From Xylogone sp. PMI_703 (Eukaryota; Ascomycota; Leotiomycetes): a stretch of 64,000 nt of DNA. The notes under the pieces were generated by a model that was given only the letters and a program-made list of their open reading frames with translations, had not been told where the DNA came from and did not search any database. Both the position numbers and the translations under genes were made by a program. The stretch lies in the NCBI GenBank assembly GCA_021399445.1, contig JAJTUQ010000001.1, positions 2,232,001-2,296,000 of the forward strand. Direction: 5' to 3'. Below are positions 36,719-47,388 of this stretch, piece by piece. Within the stretch, counting starts at the first letter, position 1; the number at the start of each line of letters is the position of its first letter.

Positions 36719-39700
36719 ACTGTGGAGCGGGAAGCGTAGGGACATGAATGTTATGAATACATGGTTCGATGCTGGGGCTACGATGGTAATCAGGTCTATT
36801 CAGGTATGAGCAGGTATGATCCGGTTATAGAAAAAAGTCTTTGACATTTGAAACTGGGAACAAAAGCAGTTATACGATACCAAGACCTGGGCCGCGTGTA
36901 CATTACGTGTGATGACTATCTTGACATGACGAGGCAGAATATTCTCATGCAAGTGGAGTATGTATTAATAGACTAAACTCTCAAATAGACAATACCTGAA
37001 AAGAAATCTTATACTGTATAGGTATGCAACGCAATGTCAGAGCTCGCTTCGAATGTGAGCAAAGGCACCAATCTCTTTCTCAAATCAAGAAGTTGTATAT
37101 TTTTAAAATAGGAGAGAAGAAAACGAAAGAAAAGAAAAAAGAATATTTTGCAAATATCAAAAGAGTTCGTGCTACATGGCCTTTCAGCCGTGATATTCTC
37201 ACCATTACTAGGCACATAACCCTTTCCACGCTCCCGACCTGGCCAAGTTGGTCTGATCGTATTATCATGACGGCGCTCTCGGTGGTCGTTATTTGCAAGT
37301 GTCTTGTTTTGGGTTATATACTTACCTTTGTGTTAGCGTGGCATAAGGAAGGCAGGCCGCCAAGTTTGTGGTACAGAATTTTGTTGCACGTCTGTGTCGT
37401 CGTCTCGAAATCACGATACGAAGCTCAAACAATTTTCAATAATTATTTGTGTCTGCCACAGCACGTCTTAAGAGCTCTCGTTCGAGGAGTAGTATCCTTG
37501 CGAAAAGACCAATTTAATGATATAAGTTTCAAATATATTGAGTGATGTTGAGGGTATCATATATGGACAGAAGTGATTTTCAGTGTTTGCAAAGCACGAA
37601 GCTGGTGCAGAGATGAAGCTCCGTAGCACACATGATTCAGGTAATGGAATGTTATAGTTCAGCAACACAGAATACCATTGTTAAATGGATGTTTCTTGGC
37701 ATTCTCTCCTCCCCCTTTCTCGCCTTGGGATTGATATTGCTATATGTTCATGTTTATCCTTGATTTACAGAATGCTCAGTGCCAAGAAAAGTACGTGGTT
37801 TATTTATCATTACCGGGACAGAAGGTCTGAGAGCCTTGACTACTTGATAATATTTGGATAGTGTAGCTTCTAAATTTCTCTGCATTTATCAAAGCCCTCT
37901 CGGATCAACGTAGTGTGTATATCTTCACTCGCCCTTAGCGAGCTTCCATCGAACGAAAACATGTCACATATAACCACGATTAAGCAGCACACTGATATCT
38001 CAGGGTCAAATATCTAGATACTTTGGCCGAATGGAAGTGGTTCTCCACTAACGTTCACCCGCCACTGCACTAGATATTGTGACCCTGATTGATCGAAAAA
38101 CTCAGTTCGTCTGGTTTTCCCTAGAGGTCACTGTCCTGACTGCAGCGGGGCTTGACCTGAGATTTTGCTGATTTTTACTGCTGAAATCTTTTTTTTTCCA
38201 CTTGTTCTTTTTGATTATATTCTTTTTTGGATCTATAATAAAATTCTATATTTCAGAGGAAGCGCGTGGAGGCGAGGGGAGGTCTGCACTTGTCGTTGTT
38301 GGCTGTTGCCTGCTTTAGTTGGTGAACTAGACGTCCCCCTCTTACCAGGAACGCATACCTTCCCTATAGAGCAGCCACCTTGCAATAGGGGATCAAGCCT
38401 TGTGACGGTTAGCAGAGACGTAAGGCATGCAGTGACAGGATCTTTCATCCATTCAGTTTTATACAGAGGTGCTCCGCAAATACTGATGACATGCCAGATT
38501 TCACAACTTGTGACTATACTAGTAAAAGTAGATTAATCACGGCCACCGTGGATGGCTATTTCCTTAATAGCAAGTCTCTATAACTTAAGCCAGCGTGGAA
38601 AACTGTATTCTTAGCACAGTATGTAGCGCCCATTTGCCACCTACAAACAAGCCGCCGTGGATATTCCCCGTTTCAATCCTAGTTTGCGGGTGCCGTCTCT
38701 GCTTTCTGCATGATTTGCATGGTAGCTTATTACTGTATATCTAGTTGTAGCTATCAATATCAAGATGGCATTTTTCCTGTTAGGTGGGACAGGTTTGCGT
38801 GGGCTTGTAGATCTTATTCTCGTACAAGCGGGATATGGTGGATAGGCCTAGAGGCTGATTGGAGAAAGAGGATGGAATGTAAGAGAGGTTTATTCAAATT
38901 GAATCCGGTTGAGATGAAAAGAAGGCATGCATAAGTGTGTATTGAAGTGTCCCAATATGGACTTTTAATGTCCCGCAATAGGGAGATACAGGTCATTCGG
39001 TCCATGATTAACGTTCACGGTTTCGAAGGCACGATCAATAATTTTTAACACTGCAACGGTTTACAACAAACTACAAATGTATGTGCTCCTTTGAGAAAGA
39101 ATTATTTTGAAAATAGAGAAAGAGGTAATCTTCCTGATTAAACTTGCGAGGGATAGTGATGATTCAGATATTGATGAATAAGTCTTTGTGTTGGGTATGA
39201 GTGGAGGCAGGTATGAGCAGAGAAGTCTCTGCTTTTGAAGAAAGGTATACGAGAAGTGCAACTGTAGATTATACACATAGATGTATTGGGAATCGTAGAA
39301 CGGATTGGGTCCATTTTGTAATCTTATAAATATAATGTCAGGTCCAACGGCTAGGGGTAGAGAGAATAGGAAAGAACAAACTTGCCTCCATAACCAACAT
39401 CAAGAGAAATTATCTCCCTATTGTACTATCGCACTTACCTGGATATGAGTATAACATCATATTATTTCATCCACATCAGGATAGGGTATAGACGTTGTGC
39501 CTGATAGATACATCTTAGGCCATGATATATCCAAAACACCCGAACCAATCTTTTCCCAGAAGGCGGTAGGAATAGCTTTATTTCAGTACGAGATATAGAT
39601 ATTTATCTAATCATTGAAACACTGAAGAATTATTAATAATTCGCTGTATTGAAGAACTTGGAATATAGATCTTTATCAGCTTCTTGAACCCTTTCCATAA

Positions 39701-40211
39701 GCACCAGATATCATCTTGACTGCATATCAACAGTACGGGGTCTCATTACCCATAGTTCAATTGCAAATATATGCAACTCAAGCAGGAACATGTATCTTCA
39801 TTTTCACACCTAGTACGATATGCACGACTACATAAAACTTCGCATCTTTCTAGAGTTCATGCTCAGGACAGTATCTGATTTCTTTCTCTCCCTGTATGTG
39901 GGGTGGTTTGCAGTCTAGTTTGAAGTCGAGGTTGCAACTCAATTTGTCCACGCCCCTCGTCCTGATATGGAAACGGACATGCCTTTTACTTCACATGTCG
40001 AAAATTCGTGTTGTTAGCTCGACACCCCTTCACCCCCCATCTGCTCCTCCTCGCAAATCAGTTGCCTGACCCCAATTCTTCAAGTCGGCGCAACCGATAC
40101 TATAGAATATGTCCCTACCGAGGAGTTTATTGACCTCCCTCCGAATCTATGTAATTACTTGCTGCTTCAACTTCCATCATCGGTGGAATTTTCCTTCCAA
40201 GAGCTAGTAAT

Positions 40212-40223
40212 CTCGGCGCCGAG
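40212..40223. repeat. GC-rich 12-bp palindrome with a second half-copy
   Basis: CTCGGCGCCGAG is a perfect palindrome; CTCGGCGCCA recurs about 30 bp downstream (40242-40251). GC-rich island in AT-rich DNA. Function unknown. Confidence 0.5.
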
Positions 40224-41232
40224 CATTAGGGATCTATCCTCCTCGGCGCCACCGAAGTGAGCGATTTCAGTCCGACTGGAAAACTCACAGTTGGAATAAT
40301 AATTGCTGTCAATATGCTAGGAGCCTATGAGGTTGGTGTTTCGGTCTCCTAAATAGTATCCACATCGGCGATATTTGAGTCCGAAGTTGTGGAGAGTCGG
40401 AGGATCGACATCTTTGCATGTCGGAGACGGACGGAGTATCTATTAACTTACGGTGTCACGCGCTGTTTCAATTCTAGCTTCGGAGTAAATATAAAGATAG
40501 TGTATTCGGGGCGGGCCGTCATAGTTGTTTTCTGTCCGATTCGTGCGTGTACGTCCCATCATTGCCACCCTCCATATATCCACAATCGTGCACATTTATC
40601 GGAAATGACTACAGATATATGGAATTAATCCTAATGACCATACCTCTCATATGTTACAGTATACAAAACATGCAGAATAAATACAGTATGCAATAACTAT
40701 CCTGTAGAGATGTGCAAATAGATAGAATCTCCAAGACTCAGACCGCCACAAACGTATTGGACAAAGAGGAAATAATCCCGAACGGATCAAGCAGTAATGG
40801 CCATGTGTATACGCCTTTCGTCCGTACTGATTAAAACCGGTAATCTATTAAATCAATCCTTGTGCCAGTTTACGCAATATAACCATCAGAGGCGTCTGGG
40901 GTGGGGAGGGGAGACCGGGGCGGGGTGATTGAATCCCGTTTGGCGTAGTAGCAGCTGGAATATGTATCCGTCTTCTCGAATGAGTTTTTCTCTAAAGGTT
41001 TCTTTGCCACTTGACATAAGGCAAGCTGCTAATCTTGTTGCCTAGTGTAAGTTCCTTTCTTCTTCTTTTTGAATTGCCTGCAGGTGTGGTAGGGAAACTT
41101 TGTGCCCGTATAATGGTTATTCCGCTCCCGAAACCCCGTTCTTAAATAGGGGCTCGAAAGCTTACCAAAACAACGACTTTTCCTACTTCTGTTAATGTAT
41201 TGGAGATCGGCCAGTTCCTTTACGATTGTGTA

Positions 41233-41260
41233 CAATATCGCGATCAATATCGCGATATTG
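41233..41260. repeat. CAATATCGCGAT repeat forming a perfect 16-bp palindrome
   Basis: CAATATCGCGAT occurs at 41233-41244 and again at 41245-41256, where it extends to the palindrome CAATATCGCGATATTG (41245-41260). Possible protein-binding site; no experimental inference can be made. Confidence 0.55.
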
Positions 41261-41812
41261 GTAATCGTTTGAAATGTGACTGTTGTTGTCGTTCTACCAC
41301 CTGCCTTCTGCGATCACGTGCCACTTCAACACAGCATACTTCTTTCTCTTCCGCCCAAGCATGTTGTTATACAAAGCAGTATTTCAATCACTAAGATAGT
41401 TTATGGTGGAGCTTGCTAGATAGCAGGTAATTCCATCTCTTCCGGTGCAATCTCCATTGCGCATTCAGGAAGAGAACAGGGGCGAAACAGTGCTGAAGTC
41501 ATCAGACTTGCTGTCGAAGGAATACATGTCAACTCCATCAACTTCTCGTAAAGGTACATGCTCACAAGGAAAAAGGCTCTTTTCAAGTGCTCCCACTGGA
41601 ATCGTTCAACGAAAAGCCAAATGCCATGAAAGTAGACGAAGTTCCCGAGACTTCCAATGTAACAATCCATATCATTAGAGCGGCATGAAACCATATAAAT
41701 ACATCGTTATATACACAGAGCTTCGGAGATGCCCCATTCGTTCAGAATCCCGCCCTCACTTTTAATTTATTTGTACACATGTTGATTTTCTTCCTTCTGG
41801 GCAAGTGATCGG

Positions 41813-42276
41813 CTATATTTTCGGGCTGCCTGAGCCAAGGCCGGATAGTTTTTGCGCCTGTTCCGCCTTCAGTTTTTCCAACGTTTGGTTCTTCTGATGC
41901 TCCATCACTCGTCGCTGTTTGAAGTATTTTACCTGGAAGAGAGAGACATAGTTAGCTTGAATTTCCAAATCGTGCACGCTGCCCATTAAAATTCCGGCCA
42001 CATAAAAGGAAGAGAAAGCATTCTGCAGCAGGTGTAAAAGCTTACCCAGCTAGTAGCACAATTGGCCTCGAATTTCTTTCCCTCAGATCCACACGCCTTG
42101 GCCGCTTTGTCCTTTTCTCCTAGACTATCTATGATGCTATTCTTATCCAGACATTCAAAGTACTGATCTCTAGCCTCCCAGCATTTCGCTCTCTGACTTC
42201 TATCGGGTGCTATTGGAGCGCCATCAGATGATATTTTTGGAGCAGGAGGGGAACTGCTAGAACCAAACAGCCCCAT
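41813..42276 (-). CDS. COA6: Cytochrome c oxidase assembly factor Coa6
   Basis: Small intermembrane-space protein of the CHCH/Cox12 type that helps deliver copper to the CuA site of Cox2. Two exons, 42276-42046 and 41932-41813, with a 113-nt intron (GTAAGC...TTCCAG, branch GCTAAC), encode 116 aa. The signature is complete: Cys32 and Cys42 (CX9C in CWEARDQYFEC), Cys62 and Cys73 (CX10C), followed by SWVKYFKQRR, which is split by the intron after SW. Start is the ATG at 42276 (MGLFGSSSS); 17 further codons upstream are in frame but less likely. It is divergent from SYS1 with 464 bp between start codons. Confidence 0.93.
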
Positions 42277-42740
42277 TGTAGGATCGAGAAAGCGTAGTAC
42301 CAAGGTGGCGTCTAGAATCAATCTCAAGTCAGTAACTGAATCAACGCCATTGGAATCAAATATAAGTCCACACGAACCTAGAGTATCCTAAATAATCCAA
42401 TAATAGCCACTTTCTTAGAACAAAACCCCGCTAGTACAAGCCCTCTTTTCCAAACCAAGATCCCAAAATGCACCCGCCCCATTTCTTTGTCGTCACAATC
42501 CAACCCGGCAAAATAACCCGCCCTAAACCCAATCCACCTCACCGCCTCCACCAGCTACCTCATGATACTCCCCCATCATGCACGTCCAAAGACCCCCCAA
42601 ACCCAAACTCAAACTCAAACCCCCGCGGCACGACAAGGAAAAATAACACGATGACGACGTCGACGACATCTCCAAGATAACAATTACTCAGTTCTCTCTA
42701 ATATAAATTCGCCTATCGCCATACTACACGATAGTAGGCT
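42277..42740. promoter_or_regulatory. Divergent promoter region COA6/SYS1
   Basis: 464 bp between two start codons in opposite directions. Contains a C/A-rich stretch (CCCAAACCCAAACTCAAACT, about 42597-42620). No obvious TATA. Must hold both promoters. Confidence 0.4.
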
Positions 42741-43482
42741 ATGGCGCGACGCCGGAGGCCCCCTCGACCAGGCGCCCTGACGGAGCTGCCGCCGCTCAGG
42801 ATCCTAAGCCAGATCGTGCTGCTGCAGGTGATATACTACGTGAGTGCGATGGTACTGATCCTGTTCACGGCGCTGGTGGCGGGGAAGCATTTCAGTGTGG
42901 ACTTGGTGCTGAGTTGGAGGAGCTTGAGGGGGGATAATACGGTTGGGTGGATGTTGGGCTTGGTTTGGATGTTGAATAGTTTTATAGGGTATGATTTTTC
43001 CTTCCCTCTCTTGCTTATCTTGTTTTTCTTTTTTGGTTTATATCTGTTTTGAAATGTGGATCTTAGGCTAACTTCTTCTTTCTCTTCTCTCCAGGGTCAT
43101 TGCACTCATGGTACTGGTATCACGAAGCAAATTAATCCCCGACTTCGCGCTCACGCTGCACTTCCTCCACCTCGTCGTCACGTCGCTGTACTCGCATTCC
43201 ATTCCCCAGCACTGGCTCTGGTGGGCTCTGCAGGTCGCTAGCGCTGCGTTCATGACGTTCGTTGGAGTATGGGCTTGTCAGTGGAGGGAGCTGCGGCCTA
43301 TTAACTTTGGTGGCTCGGGTGCCGCGCAACAAGCTGTGGATGGAGGTGCTGGGGGAGATATTGAGAACGGAGGAGACGAGGAGCAGGGGTTTGGACGTGG
43401 AAGAGGACGGGGGAGAGGGAGGGATGGGGCGGGGGAGTATGAGATGGTGGGGATGGAGGCTGGTGAGGATGCGCCTCGTTGA
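42741..43482 (+). CDS. SYS1: Golgi membrane protein Sys1
   Basis: Sys1 is a multi-pass Golgi protein that recruits the GTPase Arl3 (ARFRP1) to trans-Golgi membranes. Two exons, 42741-42988 and 43095-43482, with a 106-nt intron (GTATGA...CTCCAG), encode 211 aa. Four hydrophobic segments are visible: VLLQVIYYVSAMVLILFTAL, WMLGLVWMLNSFIG-VIALMV, LTLHFLHLVVTSLY and WALQVASAAFMTFVGVWACQ. The family ending is present: WLWW, then CQWRELRPINFGG. The tail after residue 170 is an unusual Gly/Arg/Glu-rich extension with a GRGRGRGRGR run. Confidence 0.92.
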
Positions 43483-45232
43483 TGTAGCTGGGAAGAGGGA
43501 TGATTTACTGGGTCTGGCTTGTTTCGTGATGAGACGCCAGTTTAAGGCATTTCAGGCGTTTCTGGGTATTGTTAAATTCGGGTTATTCGTGTTGTTGTAT
43601 TGATAGTGAGCGACATTAGAGTGTGCTGGGTTGGACATTTAAAATGTCCTAATAATACCTAATTTATCTTACTGGCATGAGTGGTTTGTGATTCCGTTGC
43701 CTCGATCTTAGTCCGTATATACTTCTAGTAATCACTCATTCAATATGAAGCGTCTGCCTGGATCCACCTAGCTAGATATATATATATATATATATATCTT
43801 CAGGAGCTTGATATCCATGAAACCATACCTCTCAATTCAAGGCCATGGTTGATTATAACACATAGTCCTACACACAAAAATCTTACATTTATTCACAAGC
43901 CATTCCAACCACACAAACACCTCACAATTACCTCTCCGCACTAGTGTTAGAATTCATTTGGTTTGATTTTTAGGCTTTAATCAAATCAAGTCAAAATGCT
44001 TCAAAAACTATTTAAATTAAATCTAATCAATTATAATTGATCCATTTGTTGTCTTTTGCCAACACTGTTCCGCACGAAATCAATCAGCTCCACCCGCCCA
44101 TCTGTATGTTCATCCAGAGACACACTTGAGAGACACAAACACAACCACAGCCTCGAGAAATCATACACACGCATACATACGTATATATATAATCCAAACA
44201 TCCGAACTACACATCCATTTGATTCTATAATTTATTTCGTTTCCTGAGATGGATTCCTTTATTTCCATGAGAGTATTTTATTTATTGGTTCTGCTAGCGT
44301 ACTGGTAAAACGGACTGTCTGAGGAGTTGAAGAGGGGCCGGATCTCATAACTTGGGTATATGTCGAGTGAGGCACCTTGGGGAGTATGTATGGGTGAGGT
44401 AACTATCATGATTTGATGTATCCACGGTGGATATATCTAGGTTAGATTAGAAGAGCGTTTAAAGATTATTTTATTATTAGCATTTTTGTACAAACTGTGT
44501 GTTACTGGGAGTTAAGTATCTCCATGAATACTACGATTGAGGTACGAGTCACATATCTCACTTCACTTCACTCAAAAGACTACAAACTTGATCGAAACTA
44601 TGTTTTCATTGAATTTTTGCTCCCGGTTAAGAAACAAATGCTAACTAACTAGTTATCTCTCCTTTCGAAGAGTCCCGTAAGACTAAGAAAAGGCCAGTAT
44701 AGAAATCCCGTATTACTCCAACAGTGTAGCGTTTGAGAGCCGCGTACCCAAAGACTAAAAAGAAATCAAATCCGCGATGCAACATCGAATTTATCAATCC
44801 GATTATGTCGCAGAGGCGTGAAATGAAGTAAAGAAAACGCAGACCGACTCCGTCGCAATGCAGTAAAAGAGATGAACAACGCTGAGCAGAATAATTCGCA
44901 GATATGCCTTCTTCTGTGTAGGCATAGAGCGAAATGGGAAGAAAGCAGAAAGACAAAACAAAGATGAGTCTCCGAGTGAATTTTATTCACTTGATTTCCC
45001 GGGCTCTAGTTGAGAACAACCGGTGAGACTGTAAAGCAAAGGAAAGACTATTAACTCCATAGTAATAAAAAGCGTCTTGCGACACATTTGTATATCCCCA
45101 AAAAAGCACAAGTTATTTCCCTGATGTACCCCATCTACGCCAGTAAGACTTTTTTCCGCACCAAGACCCAAATTTTTCAGATAAGAAAAAGCGCCGTCGT
45201 GTCCATTCAAGAATTAGACTGTTGAAGTCTCT
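43483..45232. other. Intergenic between SYS1 and the WOPR gene (convergent 3' ends)
   Basis: 1.75 kb of AT-rich sequence between two convergent genes, containing the AT microsatellite. Frames seen (for example 44645-44956) have no motif. Nothing called. Confidence 0.45.
43776..43797. repeat. (AT)11 microsatellite
   Basis: Uninterrupted AT dinucleotide repeat of 22 bp between SYS1 and the WOPR gene. Confidence 0.85.
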
Positions 45233-46678
45233 CTAGATGCAGAACTTGCGATCGAGAACTCGGATGGCTCTCTGATCCTCACCAAGGATATTGAGCTTCT
45301 CGTGCGGAATATCCGTTGGTCTACCATCTCGCGAGGTAGCAGAAGGAGTGGTATTGCCGTTCTGAGGGCTCGCGGCTCGGCTAGCAGGAGCGCTGGTTGG
45401 CGGCTCGTTCTTGGGCACCACGGAGATGGAGTCCTGGGCATGGACGAGACTCGAGATGCTGGGAATGCTCTGAGCTTGGCTTGTGCCGTTCATTTTTGGC
45501 GTGGATAGGGGCTCTCTTGGTGGAGAGATGTGGCCATTGCCGTTCATCTGGGGCGATCGGCCTGGAGAGCGGCTGGCAGTCTGTGACGGTGGTGGAGTAT
45601 TTGCATGGCGATCACCAGCGTGGACTGGAGGAAGAGCGTTCTGTGGTACTGAAGTGATGCGTGGATCAATCATGGCACCGGTTTGCAGTGCTCTTTGGGC
45701 AATTGCCTGCTGCTCCGAGATAAGCCGAGCCTGAGCTGTTCGAGGACTTGGCTGTGGTGGATAGGCTACCATACCTGGAGCTGGTGCTGAGCTAGGTGGT
45801 GGAAGGCCTTGAGGCGCCCTGTCATAGACTGATGGTGGGATCTGGCCTTGCGGTGGCGCTGGAGGTAAGGCGCTCTGGTGGTGGTGAGGGCTATATGGAT
45901 GTGGTGCTGGGGGTGCTGGCAAAGCGTTCGAATAATAGTGTGGGAATGGTGGAGTCGTCGCTGGTGAGGGAGGCCATTGGTAACCTGCTGGAATCTGGTA
46001 CTGATATTGCGGTGGGCCTCGAGCAACTGGAGGTACTGGACCTGGCAGCTGTGCGTGAGGTGAAGGCATGTAAGGGCTCTGTTGCATGGGTGTTCGAGTT
46101 ACCGCAGGTCCCTGAGCTTCCTGGACGGTCGACTCTGGATACATTCCTTTAACTGGGATAATGTGGCGAAGAGTAGGATCTGTGGTGGGCGTAGGCAGAT
46201 CTGGAGAGTTAGGATGAGGCCGAGAGTAGTAGCTGATCAGATGCAGATGCTGGCCGGTAGAAGTTGTGATGCTGAATGACTGCTTCATCAAACCGTCTGG
46301 CTTGTATCTGTATCCATCTGGTCCATCTGTATCCATCTCTTGATCTTCATCACTGCCTCGTCCACTCTCTGGCGTCTTGCCTGCGATCCGGCGCTGTGGG
46401 TTGGGTACGAAGTTTCCACCACCTCTCTTGCCCTCCATCTCCCGGTATGTCAGGAAGCTTCCAGATACTCGACTGGCGCTCCATGACTTTCCATCGGTCC
46501 ATCGTCTCATGCCAGCTTCCCGTTCGTCCCATACAAACACGGATCCAGATCGTATAGACTGTCTCTCCTTCTCAGATAATCTTCGCTGCACACGAGGTAA
46601 TAAACCTAGCCGGCAAGCTTCAAATAACTTAATGGCATCGGCGGGTGTCCGCACGTGCCCGTGGTAAGTGTCCATCAT
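45233..46678 (-). CDS. RYP1: WOPR-family transcription regulator (Ryp1/Wor1/Sge1 type)
   Basis: Nuclear DNA-binding master regulator. In other fungi orthologues control morphological switching, conidiation, effector expression and pathogenic phase. A single exon encodes 481 aa. WOPR part a is residues 4-84 (GHVRTPADAIKLFEACRLGL; RRLSEKERQSIRSGSVFVWD; MRRWTDGKSWSASRVSGSFL; YREMEGKR). Part b is 123-153 (YRYKPDGLMKQSFSI; STGQHLHLISYYSR), separated by a short acidic linker. The rest is Pro/Gln/Ser/His-rich, typical of activation regions. The sequence RVQRRLSEKER and KQSFSITTS point to the Ryp1/Wor1 branch rather than the Gti1/Pac2 branch; that choice is from memory of the families. Start is Met-Met at 46678; the second Met is equally possible. 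A very large non-coding region lies upstream. Confidence 0.92.
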   Translation of the reverse strand: MMDTYHGHVRTPADAIKLFEACRLGLLPRVQRRLSEKERQSIRSGSVFVWDEREAGMRRWTDGKSWSASRVSGSFLTYREMEGKRGGGNFVPNPQRRIAGKTPESGRGSDEDQEMDTDGPDGYRYKPDGLMKQSFSITTSTGQHLHLISYYSRPHPNSPDLPTPTTDPTLRHIIPVKGMYPESTVQEAQGPAVTRTPMQQSPYMPSPHAQLPGPVPPVARGPPQYQYQIPAGYQWPPSPATTPPFPHYYSNALPAPPAPHPYSPHHHQSALPPAPPQGQIPPSVYDRAPQGLPPPSSAPAPGMVAYPPQPSPRTAQARLISEQQAIAQRALQTGAMIDPRITSVPQNALPPVHAGDRHANTPPPSQTASRSPGRSPQMNGNGHISPPREPLSTPKMNGTSQAQSIPSISSLVHAQDSISVVPKNEPPTSAPASRAASPQNGNTTPSATSRDGRPTDIPHEKLNILGEDQRAIRVLDRKFCI

Positions 46679-47345
46679 GATTGCAAGATTCTATAAAGTC
46701 AATGTCAAAAAATAAAAGGTCCTTTTTAACTACCAAGTCCACCCAGGAGCAGTCTTAAGTCCCGCCGGGCTTAAGATTCGGTTCCGGGGGGCTGAGCAGG
46801 CTGGGCAGGTCCAGTCGAGCAACGGGGTTCCGGAGACACGTAATGGATCTGATCTTCACTTCTAATTTCACCCAACAGTTAGCCAGATGCACTCGTAACG
46901 GGAGCGGTTGGTGACGCGACAGCGTTTGCAAGATATGAGACAAGCTGAGGCACGGAGTGACGGAAGCTTAAAAATAAAGCTCGCCAGGAGTTGCACACTT
47001 CTTAGTAGGCGGGTCCCAGCGGCTTCCGTGGGCCGATCGCTGCAGAAAACCCTCGGTAGTTATTTTTCTTGAAGATCCGCACACTTGCGGGATAGGCAAG
47101 AAAAGTAACAAGGTTTTTTTGTCTTCTGTCTCTTTTTTTGGAAGCTCTACAGGAGCTGCCACGATTGTGTGCATGCATAATGTGAAGAGAGGGATAGCAA
47201 AAAAGGAGAGGCCCCCATGTGGAGCCTATGCGAGGGAGGTTGAGTGTGTCGCTTCTCGCGGAACGTCGTTTCGATGACGCAAGTCTCTTAGCGACAAGAC
47301 CGTGAAATTGGACTCTCGGCACCGAGGATGCATTGCAGGAAAAGG

Positions 47346-47388
47346 CTGGAACAGAAGAAAACAAATGATGCCTTAGTAAGTTACGTAC
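47346..47388 (-). other. Candidate 5'-leader intron of the WOPR gene
   Basis: On the minus strand, AAG-GTACGTAACTTACTAAGG ... TTCTGTTCCAG has a good donor, a TTACTAAG branch-like site and a good acceptor 43 nt apart, about 700 bp upstream of the start codon. Short for an intron, so only a candidate. Confidence 0.25.

Larger units (their letters stand above)
36719..41812. other. Long intergenic, no gene recognised
   Basis: 5.1 kb. The longest frame (37024-37545, 173 codons) begins with a Lys/Glu-rich low-complexity stretch and then hydrophobic sequence, with no motif; I judge it chance. Two palindromic clusters (40212-40251, 41233-41260) are listed separately. The rest is AT-rich. Confidence 0.45.

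Noticed and set aside
37024..37545. 173-codon plus-strand frame
   Set aside because: Starts with a Lys/Glu low-complexity run followed by hydrophobic stretches, in AT-rich DNA; no motif and no homologue recalled.
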